Under the pieces are notes generated by a model that saw only the letters and a list, made by a program, of their open reading frames with translations, ran no database searches and was not told the origin of the DNA. From the NCBI RefSeq assembly GCF_006385555.1, contig NZ_CP041036.1, positions 4,464,001 through 4,528,000 of the forward strand: DNA of 64,000 nt, read 5' to 3'. The DNA is from Shewanella polaris. Its GTDB lineage: Bacteria > Pseudomonadota > Gammaproteobacteria > Enterobacterales > Shewanellaceae. Every line of letters begins with the position of its first letter. The stretch's first letter is position 1. Positions 1 through 8,199 of the stretch are shown here, piece after piece. The position numbers and the translations under genes are program-made.

Positions 1-8
1 TACACACA

Positions 9-3000
9 ATGTTGTCTCAATTTTTTATTAAAAGACCGATTTTTGCTGCGGTTTTGTCGTTATTATTTTTTATATGTGGCGCTATAGCAGTTTGGCAATT
101 ACCGATCACCGAATACCCTGAAGTTGTGCCGCCAACGATTGTTGTTACCGCTAACTACCCTGGCGCAAATCCGAAAGTCATTGCCGAAACGGTTGCATCA
201 CCGCTGGAACAAGAAATTAACGGCGTTGAAAACATGCTTTACATGTCATCTCAAGCCACTTCAGATGGCCGCATGACATTAACCATCACTTTCGCTATTG
301 GCTCAAATGTTGATTTAGCACAAACCCAAGTACAAAGCCGTGTTGAACGAGCAAAACCCCGCTTACCTGAAGAAGTACAGCGCTTGGGGATTGTCACCGA
401 GAAATCGTCTCCAGACTTAACGATGGTAGTGCATTTAACCTCACCAGATAACCGTTATGACATGTTGTATTTGTCCAACTATGCGGTGTTAAAAGTCAAA
501 GATGAACTTGCGCGAATTAATGGTGTTGGTGCTGTGCGCGTATTTGGCGCTGGTGACTACAGCATGCGAGTGTGGTTAGACCCAAATAAATTGGCAACAC
601 TTGGAATGTCTCCTAATAATGTTGTGGCAGCTATTCGCGAACAAAACCAACAAGCGGCAGCTGGCAGTTTAGGTGCCCAACCGAGTGGCACTAGTGACTT
701 TCAATTACTTATCAATATTAAAGGTCGTTTAACTGAAGTTGAAGAATTTGAACAAATAATCATTAACGTGGGTGAACAGGGACAAATTACCCGTTTAAAA
801 GATGTCGCCCGTGTTGAATTAGGCGCATCAAGTTATGCATTACGTTCCATGCTGGACAATAAAGATGCAGCAGCACTACCAGTGTTCCAAGCATCTGGTT
901 CGAATGCGATTCAAATTTCTGATGATGTACGCGCCAAAATGAAAGAGCTATCAGCTGCTTTTCCTGAAGGCCTAACTTATGACATCGTATACGACCCTAC
1001 CGTGTTCGTACGAGGCTCAATTGAAGCTGTAGTTAAAACCTTAATTGAAGCTATTTTATTGGTGGTATTAGTTGTAGTGCTGTTTTTACAAACATGGCGC
1101 GCATCCATCATTCCTTTAGTTGCAGTACCAGTATCACTTGTGGGTACTTTTGCCTTTATGCACTTAATGGGCTTTTCACTTAATGCTTTATCGCTGTTTG
1201 GTTTAGTGCTTGCCATCGGTATTGTGGTCGATGATGCCATTGTTGTAGTCGAAAACGTTGAGCGAAATATTTCTGACGGTTTATCTCCTGTTGCTGCGAC
1301 CCAAAAGGCAATGAAAGAGGTCACCGGTCCGATTATCGCCACAACATTAGTGCTAGCAGCAGTATTTATTCCTACGGCATTTATGTCAGGCTTAACAGGT
1401 CAATTCTATAAACAGTTTGCCTTAACCATTACCATATCTACCTTTATTTCAGCAATAAACTCACTAACCTTAAGCCCTGCATTATCGGCATTATTGCTTA
1501 AAAGCCATGACGATAAACAAGACTTCCTTACCCGCGGCATGGATAAAATGCTTGGCGGTTGGTTATTTACTCCTTTTAACCGTTTCTTTGCGCGCTTATC
1601 AGACGGTTATGGTTGGGTAGTAAAAAAAGTCATTCGTTTTGGTGTGGTTGCCGGCGTGTTGTATATCGGCTTAGTTGGCTTAACGGGCTTACAATTTGCC
1701 AATACCCCAACTGGTTACGTACCAGGGCAAGACAAACAATACTTAATCGCTTTTGCCCAACTGCCAGACGCAGCATCGTTGGATCGTACTGACGCTATCG
1801 TGAAGGAAATGTCACGTATCGCTTTAGATCAACCCGGTGTGGCTCATGCAGTTGCCTTCCCAGGCCTCAGCATTAATGGGTTAACCAACAGCACCAACAG
1901 TGCGATTTTGTTTACTCCATTAGAAAGCTTTGCTGACCGTAAAGATCCATCGTTATCAGCAGGAGCCATTGCAGCGGCATTAAACCAAAAGTTTGCCGCT
2001 ATTGATGGCGCATTTATTGCCATTTTCCCACCACCACCTGTACGCGGTTTAGGTACTATTGGCGGCTTTAAATTACAAATTCAAGATAGAGCAAACTATG
2101 GCTATGAAGAATTGTATAAAGTCACCATGCAAGTGGTACAAAAAGCCAGAGCAACACCTGAGCTTGCGGGGATTTTCTCTGGATATCAAGTCAATGTACC
2201 GCAACTTGAAGTTGACATAGACCGTACTAAAGCTAAACAGCAATCGGTGTCATTGGACGAACTATTTTCAACATTAGAGGGCTATTTAGGTTCTGTGTAC
2301 GCTAACGACTTCAATCAATTTGGTCGTACTTATCAAGTAAAAGTGCAAGCAGATGAGCAGTTTAGACAAACACCTGAACAAATATCTCAATTAAAAGTAC
2401 GTAACAATAATGGTGAAATGGTACCTATTGGTTCATTTATTAACGTTGCCAATGTTGCAGGTCCAGATCGCGTTATGCACTATAACGGTTTCACAACAGC
2501 AGAGATAAATGGCGGTGCAGCCCCAGGCTTTAGCAGTGGTGAAGCGCAAGCTGCAATTGAGAAGATTTTGTCTGAAACCTTGCCTAATGGCATGAGTTAC
2601 GAGTGGACTGATATTACTTATCAACAGATTTTGGCAGGTAATGCAGGTGCATATATTTTCCCACTGATCATCCTATTAGTCTTTATGGTGTTGGCGGCTC
2701 AGTATGAAAGCTTAAGTTTACCATTGGCGATTATCTTAATTATTCCGATGACCTTATTGTCGGCATTAAGCGGGGTATTACTTTTCGGTGGCGACAACAA
2801 CATCTTTACCCAAATAGGACTGATTGTTCTGGTGGGGCTGGCGACCAAAAACGCCATCTTGATTGTTGAATTTGCTAAAGATTTACAAGACTCTGGGCTA
2901 ACACCATTAGAGGCAATTCTTGAAGCGGGTCGTTTACGTCTACGCCCCATTCTAATGACCTCTATCGCGTTTATTATGGGTGTTGTACCTATGGTGTTCT

Positions 3001-3170
3001 CCAGCGGGCCAGGGGCAGAAATGCGCCAAGCGATTGGTGTGGCGGTATTTGCTGGTATGATTGGGGTAACGATATTTGGTTTGTTACTCACACCACTGTT
3101 TTACTATGCCCTTGCTAAGCGCGGTAACCATAAAGTCGAGTTAGCCGAACCGGCCATAGCACACGATTAA
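9..3170 (+). CDS. RND multidrug efflux permease (AcrB/MexB type)
   Basis: Inner-membrane proton-driven drug exporter of the HAE1 RND class, which works as a trimer with a periplasmic adaptor and an outer-membrane channel. The 1053-residue length is the normal full length. A first membrane helix lies at about residues 10-28, followed by a large periplasmic domain, a central helix bundle, and a second repeat of the same plan. The proton-relay residues are present: the Asp pair in the VVDDAIVVVE segment (residues 408-409) and the Lys in ATKNAILIVEF (residue 947). The adaptor gene would be expected just upstream, beyond the window edge; the ATG lies only 8 bases into the window, so no ribosome site can be judged. 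A strong terminator follows. Family is certain; substrate range cannot be read from sequence. Confidence 0.95.
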   Translation: MLSQFFIKRPIFAAVLSLLFFICGAIAVWQLPITEYPEVVPPTIVVTANYPGANPKVIAETVASPLEQEINGVENMLYMSSQATSDGRMTLTITFAIGSNVDLAQTQVQSRVERAKPRLPEEVQRLGIVTEKSSPDLTMVVHLTSPDNRYDMLYLSNYAVLKVKDELARINGVGAVRVFGAGDYSMRVWLDPNKLATLGMSPNNVVAAIREQNQQAAAGSLGAQPSGTSDFQLLINIKGRLTEVEEFEQIIINVGEQGQITRLKDVARVELGASSYALRSMLDNKDAAALPVFQASGSNAIQISDDVRAKMKELSAAFPEGLTYDIVYDPTVFVRGSIEAVVKTLIEAILLVVLVVVLFLQTWRASIIPLVAVPVSLVGTFAFMHLMGFSLNALSLFGLVLAIGIVVDDAIVVVENVERNISDGLSPVAATQKAMKEVTGPIIATTLVLAAVFIPTAFMSGLTGQFYKQFALTITISTFISAINSLTLSPALSALLLKSHDDKQDFLTRGMDKMLGGWLFTPFNRFFARLSDGYGWVVKKVIRFGVVAGVLYIGLVGLTGLQFANTPTGYVPGQDKQYLIAFAQLPDAASLDRTDAIVKEMSRIALDQPGVAHAVAFPGLSINGLTNSTNSAILFTPLESFADRKDPSLSAGAIAAALNQKFAAIDGAFIAIFPPPPVRGLGTIGGFKLQIQDRANYGYEELYKVTMQVVQKARATPELAGIFSGYQVNVPQLEVDIDRTKAKQQSVSLDELFSTLEGYLGSVYANDFNQFGRTYQVKVQADEQFRQTPEQISQLKVRNNNGEMVPIGSFINVANVAGPDRVMHYNGFTTAEINGGAAPGFSSGEAQAAIEKILSETLPNGMSYEWTDITYQQILAGNAGAYIFPLIILLVFMVLAAQYESLSLPLAIILIIPMTLLSALSGVLLFGGDNNIFTQIGLIVLVGLATKNAILIVEFAKDLQDSGLTPLEAILEAGRLRLRPILMTSIAFIMGVVPMVFSSGPGAEMRQAIGVAVFAGMIGVTIFGLLLTPLFYYALAKRGNHKVELAEPAIAHD

Positions 3171-3194
3171 CTACGTTATTGATTCAATGACAAC

Positions 3195-3229
3195 AAAAAA
3201 GAGGTCACCCCTAGGGTGACCTTTTTTTT
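3195..3229. terminator. Bidirectional intrinsic terminator after the RND gene
   Basis: Perfect 9-bp stem (arms AGGTCACCC at 3202-3210 and GGGTGACCT at 3214-3222, loop CTA) with a T run on the right and an A run on the left. It can therefore end both the rightward RND transcript and the leftward NlpC/P60 transcript. Confidence 0.9.
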
Positions 3230-3391
3230 ATGCCTAAACGTGGTTTTGTTTTACTTTACTAGGTAATGCAGAAAATGTATTGATGAGGCTCTAGAGCTAC
3301 AGTATGTTCTAGGTATTTGATATCACATAGTTAGTATTTAAAAGTAAACGGCACCAGCCTATAAAGTTGGTCACGGATTAGGCTGAAACAA

Positions 3392-3952
3392 TTATAAATT
3401 ATCTTGTTGTTGAACGTAGTCAACTACGCTTGTTATTGACATATTTTGTTGTGATGAAGAATGATTTAAGCGTTTGGCAAACCAAAAACGTGGCTTCCAA
3501 TAGATATTATTCAAACTTGAAATTTTGACCCCTTTTTTAGTCGAGGCATGTAAAAAACGATCACTGCCCATGTAAATGCCTACATGACGTGTGGTTCGGC
3601 CTGTTTTGAAAAATACCAAATCACCGATGATAAGCTGATTACGGGGAACTTCTTTACCCAAAACGCGCTGTGCATTTACAGTACGAGGTAATTTTCCACC
3701 GACAATATCGAGATAAGCTAAATACACAAAACCAGAACAATCAATGCCTTTTCGACTTAAACCGCCCAAACGATACGGAGTTCCTTTCCATTGATCGTGA
3801 AAACTTAATAAGTTTGACTCACTCCATGTGGGTGACGCAGACTTAAGCATGGGAGGAACCACCACGGGCTTATGGGCGACAACGACTGGCGGATTAGACG
3901 CGCACGCAGACAACAGCACCATTAAACAAGCAAATAATAATCCTTTAACCAA
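3392..3952 (-). CDS. NlpC/P60 family lipoprotein, probable peptidoglycan endopeptidase
   Basis: Predicted lipoprotein of 186 residues. The signal peptide ends in a lipobox (LLSAC, Cys17). A C-terminal NlpC/P60 papain-like domain carries the expected catalytic set: Cys72 in DCSGFV, His123 in TRHVGIY and His135 in the following FLHAS segment. Such proteins cleave D-gamma-glutamyl-diaminopimelate bonds in peptidoglycan stems (compare E. coli Spr/MepS and NlpC). The start appears to be TTG, because no ATG precedes the signal peptide and a GGAG motif lies 9 bases upstream; the next Met would leave too short a signal peptide. It is a single-gene unit convergent with the RND gene. Confidence 0.88.
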   Translation of the reverse strand: MVKGLLFACLMVLLSACASNPPVVVAHKPVVVPPMLKSASPTWSESNLLSFHDQWKGTPYRLGGLSRKGIDCSGFVYLAYLDIVGGKLPRTVNAQRVLGKEVPRNQLIIGDLVFFKTGRTTRHVGIYMGSDRFLHASTKKGVKISSLNNIYWKPRFWFAKRLNHSSSQQNMSITSVVDYVQQQDNL

Positions 3953-4072
3953 TTCGACCCACTCCAGATCCGATACATCACAAAAATATAAATACGTTTA
4001 TACAAGCTAACTATCGCAATACGCTATTAAAATATGCTGTAATTTATTGTAAATTTATTAATACCTAAAGAA

Positions 4073-4657
4073 TTAACGCGTAATAAGCTGCATGCACTGT
4101 ACGATTGATCGTTTTGCAGCCATTTTGTCAGCTTTAATTTGACAGCGTAGCATAGTGCCCTGCCAATTTGACCAAAAAATGTTCGATAATACCGATGAGG
4201 TTAAGTCCTTACGAATAAAACCTTGTTGCTGACCTTGCTCGATTAATCCACAAAACAAGCCCAACCATTGCTCATAAAGTCCGTTAAGTGTTTGATGTAA
4301 CAAACTCGTTTGCGGACTGACTTCAACCATTAGGTTACCCATTAAGCAGCCCCGCGGCTTATCATCGCTAAACAAAAAGTCGATCAGTTGATGATACCCA
4401 GCTAACATCGAGGTGACATTAGCTTTAAAATTGGCATTCGGATCCATTGAAATCGGCGCAATACGTTGCTGAAAATAATATTCCGCCACTTCTGCAGCAA
4501 AGGCTTCTTTACTGGCAAAATAATGATAGAACGATCCTTTTGGAATACCCACTTCATCCAAAATCAGTTTAATCCCAACTGCGCTGTAACCATGCAGAGC
4601 AAATAGCTTTTCACCGACAGCACAAATCGACTGCTTACTAGTAGTATTTTTGTTCAT
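4073..4657 (-). CDS. TetR/AcrR family transcriptional repressor
   Basis: One-component regulator of about 194 residues. The N-terminal TetR helix-turn-helix is clear (segment GYSAVGIKLILDEVG followed by KGSFYHYFASKEAF), then an all-helical ligand domain. The start at 4657 is preferred over the Met four codons upstream, because GGGAGAA sits at ideal spacing before it and would otherwise lie inside the coding sequence. The spacer upstream (about 4690-4725) has two AGTCG-containing half sites (TAGACCAGTCG and CTAGTCGATT) that could form an operator, but symmetry is imperfect. No divergent target gene is adjacent, so the ligand and regulon are unknown. The domain style resembles NemR/AcuR-type repressors of reactive electrophiles. 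Confidence 0.88.
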   Translation of the reverse strand: MNKNTTSKQSICAVGEKLFALHGYSAVGIKLILDEVGIPKGSFYHYFASKEAFAAEVAEYYFQQRIAPISMDPNANFKANVTSMLAGYHQLIDFLFSDDKPRGCLMGNLMVEVSPQTSLLHQTLNGLYEQWLGLFCGLIEQGQQQGFIRKDLTSSVLSNIFWSNWQGTMLRCQIKADKMAAKRSIVQCMQLITR

Positions 4658-4786
4658 AGGTTCTCCCATTTTGGCGCTACCATAAACAAAATTAGACCAG
4701 TCGCCTATATATTTCTAGTCGATTACGCCTGCAACGGCTGATTTTAATGATAAAACAACATTAAATGACGATTACTGGTTGGAAAG

Positions 4787-5041
4787 TTAATGAGTATTTT
4801 GCTTAATTGACTCATCGAGCAATTGCTGATTTTCAGCGCGTTTCTTGATTATTTCATTATCAATATGCTGATCAACTAACTCTTCACACTGCTTTTGTTG
4901 CTCATATTTCATTAACGGATCCGTGGCTTTATCTGTTTGGGCTTGGCATAACATGCTACTGCAACCACCGAAAAAAAGCCCACAAATAGCAGCCAACACC
5001 ATCGACAAACACACTCGTTTTTGTAATAGAAAGTTCAGCAT
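4787..5041 (-). CDS. Small predicted lipoprotein, function unknown
   Basis: Predicted 84-residue protein with a basic N-terminus, a hydrophobic helix and a lipobox-like FGGC. The mature part is short, charged and probably helical (KYEQQKQCEELVDQHI). I do not recognise a named family. The ATG at 5041 is the only start that keeps a complete signal peptide. It lies between the TetR and BON-domain genes on the same strand, separated from the latter by a terminator. Confidence 0.6.
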   Translation of the reverse strand: MLNFLLQKRVCLSMVLAAICGLFFGGCSSMLCQAQTDKATDPLMKYEQQKQCEELVDQHIDNEIIKKRAENQQLLDESIKQNTH

Positions 5042-5074
5042 AGTTAGCGTTATCCCGTGGTTTGAACATAAAAA

Positions 5075-5094
5075 AACCAGCCCGAAGGCTGGTT
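5075..5094 (-). terminator. Intrinsic terminator after the BON-domain gene
   Basis: A stem of AACCAGCC paired with GGCTGGTT around a short CGAA loop. On the minus strand it is followed by a run of Ts, directly after the stop codon of the BON-domain gene. Confidence 0.85.
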
Positions 5095-5113
5095 AGTAGT
5101 ATAACCGAATAAA

Positions 5114-5665
5114 TTACCCGGCTACACGGATCTCACTCACGACATCTTTCACGTCGTCGGTGTTTTTGGCAATGGTCACAGCCAAATCACGCTCTGCATC
5201 GCTCGACACTGTACCTTCTAAGGTCACGACACCGTTTTCTACGTCAACATTAATATCGGTACCCGATACATCTGTCGAAAAGAGTAAGCGGGTTTTAACT
5301 ACGGTAGCGACTTTAGAGTCTGTTAACGATTCAGCTAAATCATCACTGTCCTGGTCACCTTCATGCTTCATCACTGTCAGTTCATTATTCACATCGTTAA
5401 CGCCGTCTAGGCTTTTAACCAACTCTGCAGCCAACGCTTTATCGACACTGCTGTCGACCTTACCAGTTAGCGTGACATTACCGTCTGTTACGTCGGTATT
5501 AATATCAAATGAGTTCAGGTTAGTGTTTAACAGTAACGTGGTTTCAGCTTTACCATCAATCCATGCATCTTTTGCGTCATCCTGCCAATCCTGTGCTGCA
5601 TTTGCACTGAATGCCATTGAACCAAGAACAACGCTCATTAATACTGATAATGTAGTCTTTTTCAT
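5114..5665 (-). CDS. Periplasmic protein with two BON domains (OsmY-like)
   Basis: A 183-residue exported protein with a Sec signal peptide ending near ANAAQD. Two BON (bacterial OsmY and nodulation) domains follow, each with the GNVTLTGKVDS or GVVTLEGTVSS core and the D-V-x-x-V-x-N/S end. BON proteins bind phospholipid membranes and are usually envelope-stress proteins; OsmY is the best studied. The start at 5665 is chosen because GGAGGATATC precedes MKKTTL at ideal spacing; the longer open frame would place that motif inside the coding region. It appears to be a single-gene unit with its own terminator. An osmotic or stationary-phase control is likely from the family, not visible here. Confidence 0.85.
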   Translation of the reverse strand: MKKTTLSVLMSVVLGSMAFSANAAQDWQDDAKDAWIDGKAETTLLLNTNLNSFDINTDVTDGNVTLTGKVDSSVDKALAAELVKSLDGVNDVNNELTVMKHEGDQDSDDLAESLTDSKVATVVKTRLLFSTDVSGTDINVDVENGVVTLEGTVSSDAERDLAVTIAKNTDDVKDVVSEIRVAG

Positions 5666-5692
5666 AAAGATATCCTCCATTGTTAATCTCAA

Positions 5693-6001
5693 GGATTATA
5701 ATGCGCGAACCATGCCAGCTTTTATAAGTTACTGTTAAAAATGATAATAACGCATTTTTCATTTATTTTAATAGACTTTATGGACAACAATATCGGACTT
5801 TTTTACCGACACTAGGTAAATTTTTCATCGTCACAATGAATATTAATGGATCTCAATGTATATTCGCAAAATCAACTGGACCTCACATTCAATAAACTCT
5901 CTAGCCATTGACGCGATAGCTAATTCAATTGGCAAAAAAACATTATATTTTCAGCCAGGAAAACACTCGCTAGCCACAAATTAACAGCACCTCGAACGCT
6001 A
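5693..6001. other. AT-rich spacer without a recognised gene
   Basis: Between the BON-domain gene and the next terminator I see no convincing reading frame or RNA structure. It should hold the leftward promoter of the BON-domain gene. Confidence 0.5.
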
Positions 6002-6039
6002 AAAAAGCGCATGACAATATTGATTATCATGCGCTTTTT
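6002..6039. terminator. Strong hairpin terminator after the 6055-6531 gene
   Basis: A 13-bp perfect stem (AAAAAGCGCATGA and TCATGCGCTTTTT) flanked by A and T runs in both directions. It ends the leftward gene that stops at 6055. Confidence 0.88.
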
Positions 6040-6054
6040 ATATTGTTCATATGG

Positions 6055-6531
6055 CTAGATATGAGCAACGGAGAGGTTCTTCATGGTGTCACAGCTCATT
6101 TGTAACCAAGCAATACCTTCGGCAAGTTGGCTAGCAACACGCTGGTTTTTAGTTTTTTTAGCCGCTTGCTTTAAATAAACCAAGACTTGTTGTTCGGTTT
6201 CAACCAATACCGCTATCACTTGTGGTAACGGTTGCTGCTGTATAACTTGTTCAGCCTTAGCATAGTGGCGACGTGAGGATTGTTGATGATAAGTTTGGCT
6301 ATCTATTGGCCTTGCTTGGCTTGAACGCACCACACTAAACAATGGTGTTAAACGATCCAGCATGCATTTTCGAATGTCGGCCATGTGGATAAAAATCCGT
6401 TTGATGTTGTAATCGTCGGCCCCTAATGTGGCTTGGACATAAAATTGTTGTCCTTCTTGGCATAAATCAATAGCCTCATGCAATAGCCATACATCGGACT
6501 CAGCCTGTTCGTCTCGAGTAAATGATTTCAA
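6055..6531 (-). CDS. Conserved-looking protein of unknown function, TTG start
   Basis: Predicted cytoplasmic protein of 159 residues, mostly helical, with a Q-rich middle and no signal peptide or membrane helix. I do not recognise the family; the helical layout resembles small four-helix stress proteins, but no diagnostic motif is visible. An open frame extends further upstream, but the best start is TTG at 6531 (MKSFTRDEQ), because AGGAGGA lies seven bases before it. No comparable ribosome site precedes the upstream GTG or ATG. It is divergent from the sigma-54 activator at 6802 and may be under shared control through the palindromes in the spacer. Confidence 0.6.
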   Translation of the reverse strand: MKSFTRDEQAESDVWLLHEAIDLCQEGQQFYVQATLGADDYNIKRIFIHMADIRKCMLDRLTPLFSVVRSSQARPIDSQTYHQQSSRRHYAKAEQVIQQQPLPQVIAVLVETEQQVLVYLKQAAKKTKNQRVASQLAEGIAWLQMSCDTMKNLSVAHI

Positions 6532-6638
6532 TGTAAATCCTCCTGCATTTGATAATTTTACTGGCACTTTGTTAGATGGATTGTGTAACATATATGGGTA
6601 CAGCACACCTTATTAAGCAAAAACTAAACCATGAACAC

Positions 6639-6652
6639 CCCATGTACATGGG
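6639..6652. promoter_or_regulatory. 14-bp perfect palindrome, candidate operator
   Basis: CCCATGTACATGGG sits in the divergent spacer between the TTG-start gene and the sigma-54 activator. A second symmetric site, ATCAC-TT-GTGAT (6733-6744), lies closer to the activator. Such sites are typical of dimeric repressor or activator binding; the binding protein is unknown. Confidence 0.4.
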
Positions 6653-6801
6653 CAAAAATTAATTAACCTTCTAATTGTTAAAGTTATTATAATTTGTCCG
6701 GGTCTGATTTAATTACCTAATTACACGGAATGATCACTTGTGATTGTCAACATGGCATCACTGGTAAACATTAGACTTAACACCGCAGGGAGTGAATCGG
6801 T

Positions 6802-8169
6802 ATGCCACGTCCAACACTTTTTTATCATTTACACCGTCGTCAAGAAGGTGAAGCACGACTCCTTGCCTTGCCGAGTTGTCAGCACTTTAATAAGATTGCT
6901 AGTTCAGTTGACCAGCCTTGGTTAGACCAACTACACAGTAATTCGATAGATGTTGCGATCATTGAATTATCACAATTAAGCCAACAAGAATACGCAGAGT
7001 TAACTGACAGTGCGTTAATGTCGGATATTGAGTTCATCTTCTTAAGCGAAGGTAAACCGAATCCTAACTTAGATCATTTAATGTCAAAAAGTGCTGGTTA
7101 CCATTTTCGCCAGCCTTACGATGCCGATGTAATCAACGATACCTTAGAAGACTTTGCCCAAGACTTGCAGTCGCAATCGACTAAGTTAAAACAGCCCCTT
7201 TCGAGTGAACTAGACCAATACGGCTTATTGGTTGGTTCATCGCGGTCAATGCACAAGTTGTATCGCACTATTCGTAAAGTTGCCGTCACCGAAAGCAACG
7301 TACTTATTGTCGGTGAAAGCGGTGTTGGTAAAGAGCTTGTAGCCAATACGATTCATTTGGCTAGTAACCGAGTCAATCAGCCGTTTATCGCCATCAACTG
7401 TGGTGCATTGAGCCCTGAATTGGTCGACAGCGAACTATTTGGCCATGTAAAAGGCGCTTTTACCGGTGCTCATCGTGATCACCGCGGTGTGTTCGAGCAA
7501 GCTGAAGGTGGTACTTTATTTCTTGATGAAGTCACCGAAATGCCGTTAGAACATCAAGTCAAATTGCTACGTGTACTCGAAAACAATGAATATCGTTCTG
7601 TTGGCTCACAACACCTTAAAAAAGCCAACGTTCGCATTGTTGCTGCGACTAATCGCGATCCTGCTGACGCTATTGATGCAGGCCGTTTTCGTGAAGATTT
7701 ATACTTTCGTTTAGCGCATTTTCCTATCCGCGTGCCACCATTACGCGATCGTAACGATGACATAACGGGTTTAGCCCAACACTTTTTAGCTTATCGAAAT
7801 ACCGCTGAAAAACTCACTAAAACCTTTTCGGATGATGCTCTTAAACTTATCCAACAACAGAAATGGTCCGGAAATGTCCGCGAATTAAAACACACAATAG
7901 AACGTGCATATATTTTGGCAGAAGATATCATTCTACCTAGCCATATCACTGTGACACCTTTAGAACCATCAACAGAACCTTTAGCTGACGATGTGCAAAT
8001 TCCAGCCGGAATGCGCTTAGATGAGCTTGAAAAAGTAGCTATTTATCAAGCGCTAGATAACTCAATGGGCAATAAAAATGATACAGCCAAACAGCTAGGC
8101 ATTAGCGTTAAAACCCTTTATAACAAACTCAGTAAATACGAAGACCAAACTGACTCAGACGAGCCATAG
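6802..8169 (+). CDS. Sigma-54-dependent activator with degenerate receiver domain
   Basis: Enhancer-binding protein of 455 residues. Residues 1-120 look like a receiver fold that has lost the phosphorylation pocket: the strand that should end in the acceptor Asp reads DVAIIELS, and no conserved Lys-Pro is seen near HFRQPYD. The AAA+ domain is intact: Walker A GESGVGKE (171-178), the sigma-54 contact loop GAFTGA (218-223) and Walker B GGTLFLDE (236-243). A Fis-type helix-turn-helix (AKQLGISVKTLYNKL) ends the protein. AGGGAG precedes the ATG. It probably opens sigma-54 promoters in response to something other than simple phosphorylation, as VpsR/FleQ-like proteins do. No partner kinase is adjacent. 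Confidence 0.88.
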   Translation: MPRPTLFYHLHRRQEGEARLLALPSCQHFNKIASSVDQPWLDQLHSNSIDVAIIELSQLSQQEYAELTDSALMSDIEFIFLSEGKPNPNLDHLMSKSAGYHFRQPYDADVINDTLEDFAQDLQSQSTKLKQPLSSELDQYGLLVGSSRSMHKLYRTIRKVAVTESNVLIVGESGVGKELVANTIHLASNRVNQPFIAINCGALSPELVDSELFGHVKGAFTGAHRDHRGVFEQAEGGTLFLDEVTEMPLEHQVKLLRVLENNEYRSVGSQHLKKANVRIVAATNRDPADAIDAGRFREDLYFRLAHFPIRVPPLRDRNDDITGLAQHFLAYRNTAEKLTKTFSDDALKLIQQQKWSGNVRELKHTIERAYILAEDIILPSHITVTPLEPSTEPLADDVQIPAGMRLDELEKVAIYQALDNSMGNKNDTAKQLGISVKTLYNKLSKYEDQTDSDEP

Positions 8170-8199
8170 CCCTATACCTATCCATTAAATACCCATTCA

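Noticed and set aside
5160..5738. 192-codon plus-strand frame opposite the BON-domain gene
   Set aside because: It mirrors the BON-domain gene in an antisense frame; it has no family motifs or ribosome site.
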